Shown: positions 47,406 to 59,172, counted from the stretch's first letter. The stretch is DNA of 64,000 nt from Odontocerum albicorne (GCA_949825065.1 OX463865.1:20135115-20199114); one strand, 5' to 3'. Numbers and translations: made by a program. The notes: generated by a model from the sequence alone, not told the origin.

Positions 47406-47481
47406 TAATGGCTTTCGTGATCTGTCAATTTTAATATAATTTTAGTAAAAATATTTATTCTTATATTCCTATACAAGAATA
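47406..47481 (+). other. UVRAG 3' flank before a TIR element
   Basis: Unique-looking AT-rich sequence after the stop codon; no AATAAA. The poly(A) site must lie further on, possibly inside the element starting at 47482. Confidence 0.5.
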
Positions 47482-49319
47482 CCTCGCATTACGGAATTCC
47501 TTTTCGAACAGAATTGAAAACAATATCCGAAACCTCGATTTGTCTTGATTTATATCTTAGATGTGTTTTGTTACGAATATCATTCAGTAGATGTCTCTCC
47601 ACCTTTTAGGTGACTTTCCTGGTATGTGACGCCCTGCGAGGATCTCGTGTGCCGCTATGTGTGGGATCCTGTCTCTTTCCATATGGTCACGTCAGTACTG
47701 ACTTCTTCCTGCTTCGTCTGACTGTGTTGCAGGTCACGTTAAAACGTATTTGAATAATCCGCAAATTTTGCAAATACATAATGGGGTATATTTCCTGAAT
47801 GGTATATGGGAAAAATCGTATAAGGCTCATTTTAAAATTCTTAAAATGGAATCATGTACTTTGAAATACGTGAAGAATTGCGTTGTAACGTTAAAATAAA
47901 GGGTCTTTAAAATTGAGCGTTTTTTTTTTATTATTGATTAAAATGCACAATTTGCTTTGATTTCAAAAAACTTTTTATTGGTCATTGAAGTATAATGTGT
48001 GACATTTAAACACAAGAACAATATCCGCCAAATGTCCACTTCTTACAGCTCCGCAGATGTCCACGTTTTTGTCCAAATTTTCGATGACATTTTGGCATAG
48101 TTGCGGTTCTAACTCACCGATAACGCGAATAATTTCGTCCTTCAGCTCAGGAATTGATCGGGAGTCATTCTTATAGACCTGGCTTTTCACGTAACCCCAG
48201 AGAAAATAGTCCCAACTGTGTCAGATCGCATGATCTCGGTGGCCAATTAACATCACCGTTTTCGGAGATTACAATACATAAAATAATTCAACAATTTGAA
48301 CGCGTTGTATTGTATACGACTCCATTTTTATAAATGTCATACAATTACACTTCTCAAATGTCACAAGACTGGGGCAAGTTCGCGAAGCCATCTGTGTTTT
48401 ATCCGAGAATTAAAAAATTGGCTCAATTCGAAAGACCCTTTATGAATCAAATATGAAATAATATTTCGGTGTACTCCGTGGATGTATGAATATCTCAACA
48501 CAAAAGTAGGGGATCAGGGTACATGACATTGGTGCCACTGGAGATGACTATGTAAGCCAATTTATGATACCCTGTTGCATAGGAGTGTAAGGAGTTTCAG
48601 TACTTGCAATAGCTTGGCTGCGTCTTCTTTCTCCATCAAGTCCTTGATAACTAGCAACAGTTCCATTCCATTTGCTGCTGTTGGCTCCCAGGTGTGCTGA
48701 TCATTTAATGTTATTGTCTCATGCAGTAGATCCTTATATCTCTTGTTCTATCCATCAGGCTTTCTTCCGCTTTCCGTCAGCTTACCAAAGAGGATATTTC
48801 TTGGTAGTCTGTAGCTGTGTGCCCAGAACAATGCAGACGTGCACGCAACGCCAGAATCTCGATACTTCAGTAGTTTGCTCTTCTCAAAACGTACATTTTG
48901 ATACTCTACGATACCTTCGAGTCTTCGTTATTTGCCCGAGGTGCCGCCCCTGACATTTTTCAACAAGTTTCTGCTGACACTCCATAGATACAAACTATAA
49001 ACCAAATTCAAAATATTCGAAAGGAGCACTGTCAAATTTTAATTTAAACTGTGATAATTTTACGTGGAATGTTCCTACTATGAGAAAGTTAGTCCCTTGT
49101 CATTTTCGTACAAATTAATATTTTTAATTCCGTTTAATCTTTCTCTGTTTTATGTTTCTGAATAAATTCTGATCTTTATCCAATTTGCCTCCATTTGGTT
49201 GTTTTTATAACCCCTTTATAGAATGCGTAATACACGTTTCGTATGTGAGATAAAACAAATGTACGGAATTTTGAATTACGAACAACTTTCTAGGAACGTA
49301 TCTCTTTCGTAATGCGAGG
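47482..49319. mobile_element. TIR-delimited element at the UVRAG 3' end
   Basis: CCTCGCATTACGGAATTCC at the left and its near-complement TTCGTAATGCGAGG at the right, with TA on both sides (47480-47481; 49320-49321). It contains a LINE scrap (47590-47750), MITE copy 2 and a LINE reverse-transcriptase scrap at 48580-48980 (minus, RLPRNILFGKLTESGRKPDG). No transposase found. Confidence 0.5.
47899..48440 (-). mobile_element. Tc1/mariner-superfamily MITE, copy 2
   Basis: Same ends as 38805-39363, TA at 47897-47898 and 48441-48442. Minus strand reads GYVKSQVYKNDSRSIPELKD. Confidence 0.85.
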
Positions 49320-49323
49320 TATT

Positions 49324-49940
49324 AGTGTTTTCATATATTAATGATTTTAAACGTCATATAATTAGTGTTAATGAAAATGCAATGTTACCTGGATTTTACA
49401 TTACCGTACATATAGTATACGTTTCCCTGATTTGTTTTTATACAACTTGATACATAATTTCTTCTGAATATTTTTTTCATTAATGTAAGATTGTGACTTG
49501 TACGACAACGTTCGCATTTAACACTTGTATTGCATTAATTAAGTGGCGTACGTGCAGCCATTACAGGGCGAAACAGTTTTTCTTGCCCTCTTTGTATTTA
49601 TATTTGATTTGATTTGCAACAATAGATATTTTTAGTGAGGGAAAGACAGAAAATAACAGACGTCATTTGGAATTTTGGCTAAAAAATAAAAAGGATGTAA
49701 TAAAATTAATGAAGAACTTTAAAAAACAATAATTACTTTTGGTTTTTGACTTTGCGCCCAGGGACAACTGTCCCTCCTTGCCCAACCGTTACTACACCAC
49801 TGAGCATAATACATAAGACCAAAGACAATTTGTACACTAGTTTAAAATAAATTTTAAAATGCATAGAAATAAATTTTCGAGATATTTTATGATATATAAA
49901 TTGCTTTTCTCTTAATTTAAAATTTCCTTCATTTGACATT
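49324..49940. other. Intergenic, possible hAT MITE
   Basis: About 49543-49803: left TGGCGTACGTGCAGCCATTA, right end on the other strand CAGTGGTGTAGTAACGGTTG. The CAGTGGYGTA start is typical of hAT MITEs, but no 8-bp duplication is visible. Confidence 0.35.
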
Positions 49941-49944
49941 CATC

Positions 49945-50905
49945 ATCATCTTGTCGTGCAGCTTATGACTGAGCATCGTGACTTCCACGATAGCCCTTGA
50001 AGATTCCTCTCCATCCATCCCTGCACTCTGCGGTTCGGAAAGCAGTTAAGGATAGCCCTGTTGCGCCTCTTACTTGGTCAGTTGAACGCATTGGGATTCT
50101 TCCTCCATCGTCTTTCCACTCTTCCAGTAACCACAAATCTCTCCGAACTGTCTTCATGGCCACGAGCAATGTGCCTAAAATATCGGAGGATTTGTCGACA
50201 ATCTATCGGTGATTTTCAGTTCTTTGACAATGTAGGCGTTAGTTCACCTTGCTGTTCCGAGAATTTGTAATAAAATTCTCTAGCACCACATTTCAGAAAC
50301 ATCTATTCTACGTCTGTCGCTTGCTCTCAAGAATCCAAGTTTTCCCACCGTACATGAATATTGCGAAGAGGAGAGACTAAACATTTTACATTTTCATAGA
50401 TAGTTCCACTATTCCATATCTTTTCCAGTTTCGCCAAACAGTGTAGAACTATTGCTAGTTATCAGAGACCCAATAGAGAAAAAAGACGCAGACAAGATTT
50501 TGTTAATTGTCTTTCCAGTCTTCCAGTGACCACAAGCCTCTCCAAACTATCTCCTTGGCCACAAACAATGTGTCCAATGAATCGAAGGACTCATAGGCGT
50601 ATTATCAACGATTAATTCTCAGTTCTCCGAGAATGGAGGCATTATTTCGCCTTGCTGTCCATGGAATTCGTAACATCCTTCTCCAGCACCACATTTCAAA
50701 TGTATCTTTTATACGTCTTTTGCTGGCTGGCTCTCAGAGTTCGCATATCCGCGCTGTACATAACTATGGCAAAGTCGAGAGACTTAACAAGGCGCATTTT
50801 AGTCGTAACGGTGATAGTTCTGCTCTCCCGTATCTTTTCCAGCTTTCACATCGCATTTTGCCATTCCAGTTCTTCTCTTCACCTTAACATCGCATCCTCC
50901 ACTGT
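49945..50905 (-). mobile_element. Two RTE-type LINE C-termini
   Basis: Minus-strand frames in 49945-50400 (RSTDQVRGATGLSLTAFRTA, CRDGWRGIFKGYRGSHDAQS, with an ATCATCATC-type tail) and 50490-50905, related to each other. Many stops. Confidence 0.65.
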
Positions 50906-51018
50906 TGGTAATACTGGAACTCAGTAAATAAAGTCAGTAACCACTTCCAGACCATGATTCACATTATTTTTTGGCAGTCTGTTACTGCAGTCTATTATCA
51001 TCCACTTGGTTTGTTACT

Positions 51019-51605
51019 TTTTGTAATTTGTTTTATCAAACACTGTTTATTCCACTTTTTGTAACGGTACGGTAACTTTTATGTGCTGACTGTGATAATT
51101 TCTATATAGGAAAGACAGGAAGATCTTTTGAAAAGAGATTTCGTGAACACAAATCCGCCTTAACAAATCCTCTAATTTATTCTGAAATGGCTAATCATTG
51201 TCATCGTGAAAACTATACATTTTTTATAGATGATGACAAATTCTTACATATCAGTGGTAACGGAAATAAATTGGACAGATTAGAGGCCCTAGAAATTTCT
51301 AAGTCAGTACATCGAGGTGAACATCTGGCAAACACATATATACCAGAATCTGTTCGCTGCTCGCTGACGTCGTCCCATACCTCCCCCAATCCCTACCCCG
51401 AATGTTTACTGTTAGAAGCGTGTATCTCGGTACAAGTTCGAACAGAATTCAGTCTTGTTTGTGCTCCCCTAATGATGAGGTAAAAACCTTGAAACCGGTA
51501 GGGTTATACCGTTACAAAAAGTGAAATAAACAGTGTTACATAAAACAAATTACAATGTCTTTAAACCTCCACAACGTTAATGCCTCAATTATAAATAATA
51601 TATTG
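51019..51605 (+). mobile_element. Penelope-like element 3' end, GIY-YIG remnant
   Basis: Plus-strand copy of the endonuclease region: ADCDNFYIGKTGRSFEKRF (frame broken near 51110), HKSALTNPLIYSEMANHCHR, IDDDKFLHISGNGNKLD. An inverted terminal scrap lies at 51019-51065. The right end is complete to CAACGTTAATGCCTCAATTA. Confidence 0.75.
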
Positions 51606-51766
51606 GTTTGTTACTTCGATCTATTATCATTTAAAGTTAAATTTGGGTAAAATTAAAGTTAGTTTTAACTATTAGTTAATATTGGCAATTATTTATTGAA
51701 ACAAAAAGCCAGATTATTTATTTTATGTTTATCACTCGTAAAAGCTTTGATATTTGTTTTGTAATA

Positions 51767-52324
51767 AAGGGTCTTTCAAATTGAGCGGGTTTTTTTCATA
51801 AATTTTTTTTAAATTCTTGAATAAAACACAATTTGCTTTGAATTCAAAAAACTTTTTATTGGTCATTGAAGTATAATGTATAACGGTTAAACACAATAAA
51901 CAATATCCACCAAATGTCCACCTCTTGCAGCTCCGCAGATGTCCACTCTTTTGTCAAAATTTTCGATGACATTTTGGCATAATTGCGGTTCTATCTCGCC
52001 GATAACGCGACTAATTTCGTCCTTCAGCTCAGGAATTGATCGCGGGTCATTCTTATAGACCTGGCTTTTCACGTAACCCCAAAGAAAATAGTCCCAACGG
52101 TGTCAGATCACATGATCTTGGTGGCCAATTAACGTCACCGTTTCCGGAGATTACAATACATAAAATAATTCAACAGTTTGAACGCGTTGTTGTATTGTAT
52201 ACTACTCCATTTTCATAAATGTCATACATTACACTTCTCAAATGTCACAAGACCCGGGCAAGTTCGCGACGCCATCTGTGTTTTATCCGAGAATTAAAAA
52301 ATCCGCTCAATTCGAAAGACCCTT
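51767..52324 (-). mobile_element. Tc1/mariner-superfamily MITE, copy 3
   Basis: 558 bp, TA flanks, same ends and same transposase tail frame (GYVKSQVYKNDPRSIPELKD) as the other two. Confidence 0.85.
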
Positions 52325-52516
52325 TATAAGAAAGATGTTTGATGAATCTTAGTATTATTTACTGTGTTACGTATTTTTTACGAAGATTTCAGAGCTTTTG
52401 TCCGCTACATTTTGTGCCATTTGTCTCTTATCATATTTGGAATAAAATAAAATGTATACAAACTTTTATTCCCACTGTAACCTGCTTGCGGCTGATTTGT
52501 AATGGTTTTTTTATTC

Positions 52517-52601
52517 TTAACTTTTGAATTCACAACAAGAACTCAAAGGCCTGATTCCCACTTTTGAATTCACAACAAGAACTCGAAGGCCTGATTCCCA
52601 C
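52517..52601. repeat. 42-bp direct duplication
   Basis: CTTTTGAATTCACAACAAGA with AAGGCCTGATTCCCA twice. Confidence 0.9.
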
Positions 52602-52798
52602 TTGTATTGTATAGACACCCCACTCCCTTTACAGGATTCATTGGTTCTAGGAAAAAAGCAAAGCTAGAAAAACGTGTAAAGTGATTGATTTTAATCAGAG
52701 TGAGAGAAGAGTTAGTTCCAAATGTAAAACAATAACTTAAAAACAGTTAAAAAAATAGCACTTACTTTTCCATTTATTGATTTAATATATATCTGTTC

Positions 52799-52931
52799 CC
52801 TAGAGGATAAACCACGGGAGTCACATTTTACCCTAGAGGATAAACGACGTTGCATCATACAATTCATGTATGACACACATGACGTTTATCCTCTAGGGTA
52901 CAGAGTGACTCCCTTGGTTTATCCTCTAGGG
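52799..52931. repeat. Inverted repeat interrupted by a hAT MITE
   Basis: CCCTAGAGGATAAACCACGG and its complement form long arms. CTCTAGGGTACAGATATATT resumes at 53344 after the hAT insertion. Confidence 0.75.
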
Positions 52932-53343
52932 CAGTGCTCCGCAACCTTTTCTCACCTATGACACACCAAAATTCTTCCTAGAATTCCGCGGCACACCAAA
53001 AGCTAAAATATATAGGTATTAAATTGATACACAAATGCAATATAACGCATGCGCATGAGTCTTCAGCGACGCGCATAAGGGTCATTTTTCTTTGTCTATG
53101 ACTAATTTGGTGCGGCCATGGTGTGTACAAAGCACACTACGCAGTTTTCAACAGCTGGCACCAGGTGCTAGGGGACGATTGAAAAATTATTTAGTTATAA
53201 TAATTATTCTATACTACATTTTGAAAAATAGACAATATTATGAAAAATTGTAAAATGTCAAATACATTGAATTTGACCGCGGCACACCTGTACCTGGCTC
53301 ACGGCACACCAGTGTGCCACGGCACACCGGTTGCGGTGCACTG
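52932..53343. mobile_element. hAT MITE, 412 bp
   Basis: CAGTGCTCCGCAACC start and GGTTGCGGTGCACTG end, flanked by the perfect 8-bp duplication CTCTAGGG (52924-52931; 53344-53351). Non-coding; repeats GCGGCACACC motifs near both ends. Confidence 0.88.
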
Positions 53344-53394
53344 CTCTAGGGTACAGATATATTGTAGATCTCCATTTTTAAACATAATTATTTA

Positions 53395-53566
53395 ACACTT
53401 AATTGTAAAAAAAATCTACTACGCAATAAACTTAAATTTATGTTACAGGCCTGTTTCACTTTACAAAAGCATTGTCAAACTGTTTGACAATGGTTTTGGT
53501 AATACGAAACAAGGCTGGCACTTTAATTTAAGTTTATTATGTAGAATTTTTTTCACGTGGAAGTGT
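53395..53566. mobile_element. 172-bp foldback MITE (TA target)
   Basis: ACACTT...AAGTGT ends inside TTAA-like TA flanks; arms include AATCTACTACGCAATAAACT and its near-complement. This is the uninterrupted relative of the Helitron target at 61850-62270. Confidence 0.7.
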
Positions 53567-53719
53567 TAAATCATTCTGTTTAATTAATATTTTTATTTTC
53601 AATTAGAAAACCCTACATAGGTAGTTTTTTCAAATTTTGTTATTTTTTGTTATTTATAATCAAGGCTAGTTCCAATTCAATAAGATTTATTTGAGACTCC
53701 CAACTGGTTAAGACAAGAG

Positions 53720-54455
53720 GCAGTGACAGGTGACAATATGGCTGTCGTGTCGACTAGTGATGTGACACGTTATTAGTGAGGTGACAATATGGCTGTCGTG
53801 TCGACTAGTGATGTGACACGTTATTAGTGACGTGACAATATGGCTGTCGTGTCGACTAGTGATGTGACACGTTACTATAGTAGTGACGTGACAAGTGACA
53901 ATATGGCTGTCGTGTCGACTAGTGATGTGACACGTTATTAGTGAGGTGACAATATGGCTGTCGTGTCGACTAGTGATGTGACACGTTATTAGTGACGTGA
54001 CAATATGGCTGTCGTGTCGACTAGTGATGTGACACGTTATTAGTGACGTGACAATATGGCTGTCGTGTCGACTAGTGATGTGACACGTTATTAGTGAGGT
54101 GACAATATGGCTGTCGTGTCGACTAGTGATGTGACACGTTATTAGTGACGTGACAATATGGCTGTCGTGTCGACTAGTGATGTGACACGTTATTAGTGAC
54201 GTGACAATATGGCTGTCGTGTCGACTAGTGATGTGACACGTTATTAGTGACGTGACAATATGGCTGTCGTGTCGACTAGTGATGTGACACGTTATTAGTG
54301 AGGTGACAATATGGCTGTCGTGTCGACTAGTGATGTGACACGTTATTAGTGACGTGACAATATGGCTGTCGTGTCGACTAGTGATGTGTCACGTTACTAG
54401 TGACGTGACAATATGGCTGTCGTGTCGACTAGTGATGTGACTCGTTACTAGTAAC
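53720..54455. repeat. 51-bp tandem repeat, about 14 copies
   Basis: Units GTGACAATATGGCTGTCGTG then TCGACTAGTGATGTGACACG and TTATTAGTGAS. Very homogeneous, one longer unit near 53875; several GTGACA/TGTCAC inverted pairs per unit. Confidence 0.95.
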
Positions 54456-54555
54456 GCGAAAGTTAAAAAAATTATAAAAAAAAATATCCTTCATTTTATT
54501 AAATCGTATTATAGCTTAATAATTTAAAGGATTTATTAAAGCATACCTGTATTAC

Positions 54556-54725
54556 GCTTCTGGTGAGTTTATTGCCACGTGGCAATCTTTTTCGACCAAC
54601 CTAAAGGATGTTTGAAGTAAGTAAATCAAACTTGAACCCTTTTTAAAATATCTGGTTACTAAAATATCAACAGCCCTCAATCCCCGGACTGGAAGACAGG
54701 CGTCTTACCAACTTTCCCGCGTTTG
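54556..54725 (-). mobile_element. tRNA-derived SINE, diverged copy
   Basis: Reverse of the 22130 SINE: GAGTTTATTGCCACGTGGCA (tail), CAATCCCCGGACTGG (B-box region) and GACAGGCGTCTTACCAAC (A-box region). Confidence 0.65.
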
Positions 54726-55071
54726 TTTGCGATAACTTCACAACGCTGCAGGCAGCTAACTTAATAATCTGACTTGACAAACTGTCATTTTTTTTTTGTA
54801 TGAAACCCTGTTTTACGTGCTATGGATCAGTTTACAGTCGACCCAAAGGCAGCTCGCATTATTATCTTGTCAAGTGGGAATCAAACCTTATGAGTAAAGT
54901 CACTGTAATCCATTTATCTAATTATTGAAAAGTAAAGCTCTGATGTGTCGATGAAGTAATTGAAAAACTAAATCATATATGGTTTTGTGTATTGAAAAAG
55001 TTTAACTAAAAGTAACACTCTTAATTGGTTAAATGTTATTTATCGAATAGCTGGCGACAAAACTTGGTATA

Positions 55072-55292
55072 CAGTACCCGACGGTAAGTAATACACATTG
55101 GTCTTAAAAAAGACACTGTCGACCATATTCGGCTTACTTCAACTTTGTAGAGCGTCGTCTCTGTTGCACAATGCGCTAACAGTCTCGCGACGCAACACGT
55201 GTATGAATGACAGAGACGACGCTCTACAAAGCCGATTTTGGCCGACAGTCTCTTTCTTAAGCCCGATGTGTATTACTTACCACCGGGTACTG
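55072..55292. mobile_element. 221-bp foldback element, copy A
   Basis: Arms of about 100 bp: CAGTACCCGACGGTAAGTAA and complement, TA flanks, inner pair TGTAGAGCGTCGTCTCTG. Copy B at 59978-60178. Confidence 0.85.
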
Positions 55293-55570
55293 TAACTCAT
55301 AATTTAAATATTGACAATAATGTCATGTTTATGTTTCACACGTGCTCTGCAAATTTTTACCTTGTAATAATAATAAGTAATTTATATAATATATTTTATT
55401 AAGCGAGGGGGCTCCAACTGAGCCCCTCGAGGGGGCTCTAACTCTCAATCAATCCATTCTTATTGACAGATTAAAAATAAAATTAATTCCGCGTAGTGAT
55501 AAAAAGAAGGTGGCCAATATATTGGGTACTTCCCTGTATCTACACATATGTTCAGAAAAATATATTTATA

Positions 55571-55845
55571 CTTGAGAAAATGTAGGATGGTCCTTGTGAC
55601 ATTTGAAATGTCATGTCTCAAAGGGGTGGGGTAAAATCGTTTTTTTTTTACAAATTGAATCGTTTTTTTTACAAATCAAAAAATTGTTTTTCTCTAAACT
55701 GACGTTTTAATTCCTAATTTTCATTATACTGACTTTCTAATGTATTGTATGATTTGTATCTATCTTTAAATAGGCCAAGATCCACTATGAATTAATACTA
55801 ATTACGAACATTTAATTTTAGGTATAAAAAAACCGCAGATAACTT
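55571..55845 (+). mobile_element. TIR element, copy without mariner
   Basis: Matches 42660-42831 joined directly to 44124-44210: CTGACTTTCTAATGTATTGT carries the single TA where the other copy holds a mariner. 3'-truncated. Confidence 0.75.
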
Positions 55846-56283
55846 CCCAAGGAAAGACGAACTTCAAAAAAACCTTTGTAGTTCTATCAATATGTGATTG
55901 TAACACATTTGGCTTTAAATTTAGTGATGTATATGCCCAAAGCTGCATTTGCTAAAAGGTAAACCTAGGGGTGCCAAGCCATAGATTCATAAATTGATTA
56001 TAAACTTCAATTAAATACATTTTTAAAGAATAAAACAAGATATAAACTGTAGTGGTTTGTTGTTGTGTGAAATAATACATCATCTAAAACGGGGATCGCC
56101 TAGGGGCGGTAACCACAGACAACTGCCTAGTGGCGCCAACCACAGACAACTGCCTAGTGGCGCCATCTATACAAATGTGGCACTGTGTTTGTGAGTAGTG
56201 TTCATACTATCTTCTCTGGTGTATTTGTTATTCCGGACCACATACTCGTATTTTAAGCATCCTGTAACAGTATTTTTCTGATC
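55846..56283. other. Intergenic segment with small tandem repeat
   Basis: 28-bp units ACCACAGACAACTGCCTAGT at 56105-56165; AACCTAGGGGTGCC block shared with about 61650. No gene. Confidence 0.5.
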
Positions 56284-56772
56284 TCAGTAAATTGAATTAT
56301 ATGTATGGAAGACTTTTTCTTCTATTCGTAAGATTTTTATGTCAAGGGAATCTTCATGAATAATATAGTTTAATCGGTCCTCATCGAAGTCCACTGGTCG
56401 TCCGGAACGCTCCATGTCTTTCAGGTCGAAATTACCGTCTTTGAAACGCAAAAACCATCGACGAGCTGTCCTTTCATTCATAGCATCTTCACCGTACACT
56501 TCGCAAATATCGCGAGCAGCTTTGGCAGCTTTATTCCCTCGATTGAACGCGAACAGAAGGAGGTGTCGAAAATGCTCACTTTCGTCTACTTGACATTCCA
56601 TTTTGAAGGCTTGTAATCAAATAAAATAATATATGTAACGTAAAAGCAAACACAATATCTTGTAGAGCAGAAAATTTTCTTTCGAATGACGTATAACCTT
56701 TACCATTTTGTTTTACTTTTGGTGCTAAATTTTAAATTGGAAAAAACGGACACAACTTATGTTAACACCCAA
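56284..56772 (-). mobile_element. Mariner 5' fragment with N-terminal helix-turn-helix
   Basis: The minus frame of 105 codons starts MECQVDESEHFRHLLLFAFN and includes NERTARRWFLRFKDGNFDLK and MERSGRP, the paired helix-turn-helix of a further mariner lineage. One terminus (TTGGGTGTTAACATAAGTTG on the minus strand, TA at 56773-56774) is kept; the catalytic half is missing. Confidence 0.75.
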
Positions 56773-56774
56773 TA

Positions 56775-57392
56775 CATCAGTGGATTTAAATAAAACAAGT
56801 TTAAATATAGCAAGTGTTTTAGTCTCGTTCAACTAATAAAGAATAATCAACTTCAATTCTAACAAGAACTCGTCGATTGAAAATCTAAACTTATAAAGTT
56901 CTGTTTGTCTATGGGTCATCAAGGTTTTGTCGCCAGCTGTTTAATTTGCTCATTATTTGTTAATATAAAAAGCATTATGATTCTATGGAATATATTAATT
57001 GTATTATTAAAAACAATGTATACTTATGTTATAAAAATATGTTTTATTCTTCTGCGAGCATTCTGACATCGATATTAAACACAAAATAACTAATATATAT
57101 ATCTTTAACAAGTAAAATCAAAGTAAAACAACAATATTTTTAAAAGCACTAATCTGAAGTTGGAATGATTTAGTTTTATGCCTTTAAAAATAAAAATCAT
57201 TTGATCACGCATTTTTGTTTCTTGGAAAATTCAAAATATTCATGTTCACGCAGTTCTTTGGAAATACCAAAACATTTATCACTATTTTTTCTCTTGGGAA
57301 ATGGAAAACATTTCTCTTACATTTTTTTTCTTTGGAGAATCCAAAGTATGCATTACAAATTTTTGTTGTATTCAAAATTCAAAACAATCATA
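56775..57392. other. Intergenic AT-rich DNA with degenerate repeats
   Basis: From 57215 irregular units of TTCTTTGGAAAATTCAAAA-like sequence, continuing at 58660-58830 beyond the Tigger insertion. No gene. Confidence 0.5.
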
Positions 57393-58514
57393 CAGTGGAA
57401 CCTCTCATAACGAGAATAATTCGTTCCAGAATCTTACTCGTTATGTGAAACACTCGTTAAGCGAAACAATTTTTCCCATATAAATCAATGTAAAATACGA
57501 TGATGCGTTCCATGCCGAAAAAAATACTCAATTTTTTTTATTTTTAACGTTTATTCAAATAAAATTACATACTTATAAATTGTTGTAACAACCCGGAATG
57601 CGAATTCGATTTGCAAAAAACAAAAAAATCTAATTAACATTTTTTTTATTTCTGACAAATAATTAATTCTTTTTTACTACAAGTAAAATCCGGTAACCCT
57701 CAGAATCTACGAGCTTCTTATAGTCGCTGATGAAGTTCTCTGCTGCCTTTGTGTCAGAGCTTGCTGCTTCACCGTGCCTCACAACGCTGTGGGTGCCGGT
57801 TCTTCTCTTAAATTTCTCGAACCATCCATGACTTCCCTTAAATTGTACTTCTTTTTCGGCAGTTGATGATCCTGGCGTCTTCTTAACGAGGTCGGCGAAA
57901 ATAACTTTCGCCTTCTCACAAATGATGTTTTTGTTAATAGTATCGCCTTGCAATTACTTTTCGTTTATCCATATGAGAAGCAACCTTTCAACATCATTAA
58001 GAATAGGTAACCGTTTCGTAGACATTCTTGACACTCCCTTTGAAGCATCTGTCTTCTTAATTTTGTCCTTGTTTTTGAGGATAGAGCAAATCGTTGATGT
58101 AGACCGATTGTATGTGCGCGCTAGATCAGCCACGCTCACACCTCGTTCTCGCTTTTCAATGATTTTACGTTTCATTTCTAGTTACTTTTATTCTCTTATG
58201 GCTGTTTTCTTGTGGCTTTTTCTTATTAAACTTTGCACAAAAAAAATTATAAATAATGTCTGAACACAAGTTTGGAAAAATGTGTGATCACATGTGACAC
58301 TAAGGTGCTAGCAGAACAAGTGCTAACCAGAGACTGACGCACTGGCGCGGAAGTCCCGGCTCACAAGTGAGTGACGTGAAGATGGGACTTCCCCTATCTG
58401 AGTCACTCGTTATGCGAAATGTCGCTCGTTGAGGGAGCATTTTTTTCACAATCTGTTTAGCTCGTTATGCGAATTACTCGTTATGAGAGGTGCTCGTTAT
58501 GAGAGGTTCCACTG
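57393..58514 (-). mobile_element. Tigger/pogo element, 1122 bp, internally deleted
   Basis: Ends CAGTGGAACCTCTCATAACG and complement, TA flanks (57391-57392; 58515-58516). CTCGTTATG motifs repeat inside both ends. Encodes only the DNA-binding part of the transposase. Confidence 0.9.
57663..58175 (-). pseudogene. Tigger transposase, CENP-B-type DNA-binding region only
   Basis: Starts MKRKIIEKRERGVSVADLAR with NRSTSTICSILKNKDKI (CENP-B N-terminal helix-turn-helix); a TAA after LLLIWINEK (57954-57956); then KEVQFKGSHGWFEKFKRRTG, the second helix-turn-helix, to VKKN and stop. The DDE domain is absent. Confidence 0.85.
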
Positions 58515-58530
58515 TATTTATAAATTTATT

Positions 58531-58654
58531 CACTTGTAAAACGTTCGTCATACAATTTTGTCACTTGTAAAACGTTCATCATACAATTCTGTCACTTGTA
58601 AAACGTTCATCATACAATTTTGTCACTTGTAAAACGTTCATCAGACAATTTTGT
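58531..58654. repeat. 31-bp tandem repeat, 4 copies
   Basis: Units CACTTGTAAAACGTTCATCA plus TACAATTTTGT right after the Tigger element. Confidence 0.92.
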
Positions 58655-59172
58655 TCATTGAAGAATCCAAAAAAATTATGTTAACATATTGTTTGTAAAT
58701 TCCCAAATAATTCACTATTCATTTTTGATCTTTTAAAAAAACCCTAAACATTCTTTACACATTTCTGATTCTTTGAACATTCATTTCTCATTTTATTTAT
58801 TCTTTCTGAAAATTCAAAACATTTATTTCTTTTTAAGTATTAACCATTGCATTTAAACATGGACAGTTGAGGAAATAAGGTATGGTTTGCTCTTATTCTT
58901 GTATGTAGAGAGTATCTCTATATTTTATCTCCGATTCTGAACCTTGTGTTTCCCTTGTGGATCTCTTTAAGACAGTCAGAATGCTCCGTGAGGAAACTTG
59001 ATTGGTATAAAATAGCAAAATATATTATTCTGTGATTGAATACTTGTTTAATGTGTATCCTTAATTATGTAACCAATATTAAATGAATTATCAATTCATA
59101 TTTACTATTTATTTCATATATGTTCTTCCAAAAACAACACAATTCATTTCTTAGTCTGTCCTTCCCTTTTAA

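Noticed and set aside
53720..54455. CRISPR-like array
   Set aside because: Units are contiguous with no unique spacers, and the genome is eukaryotic; a minisatellite.
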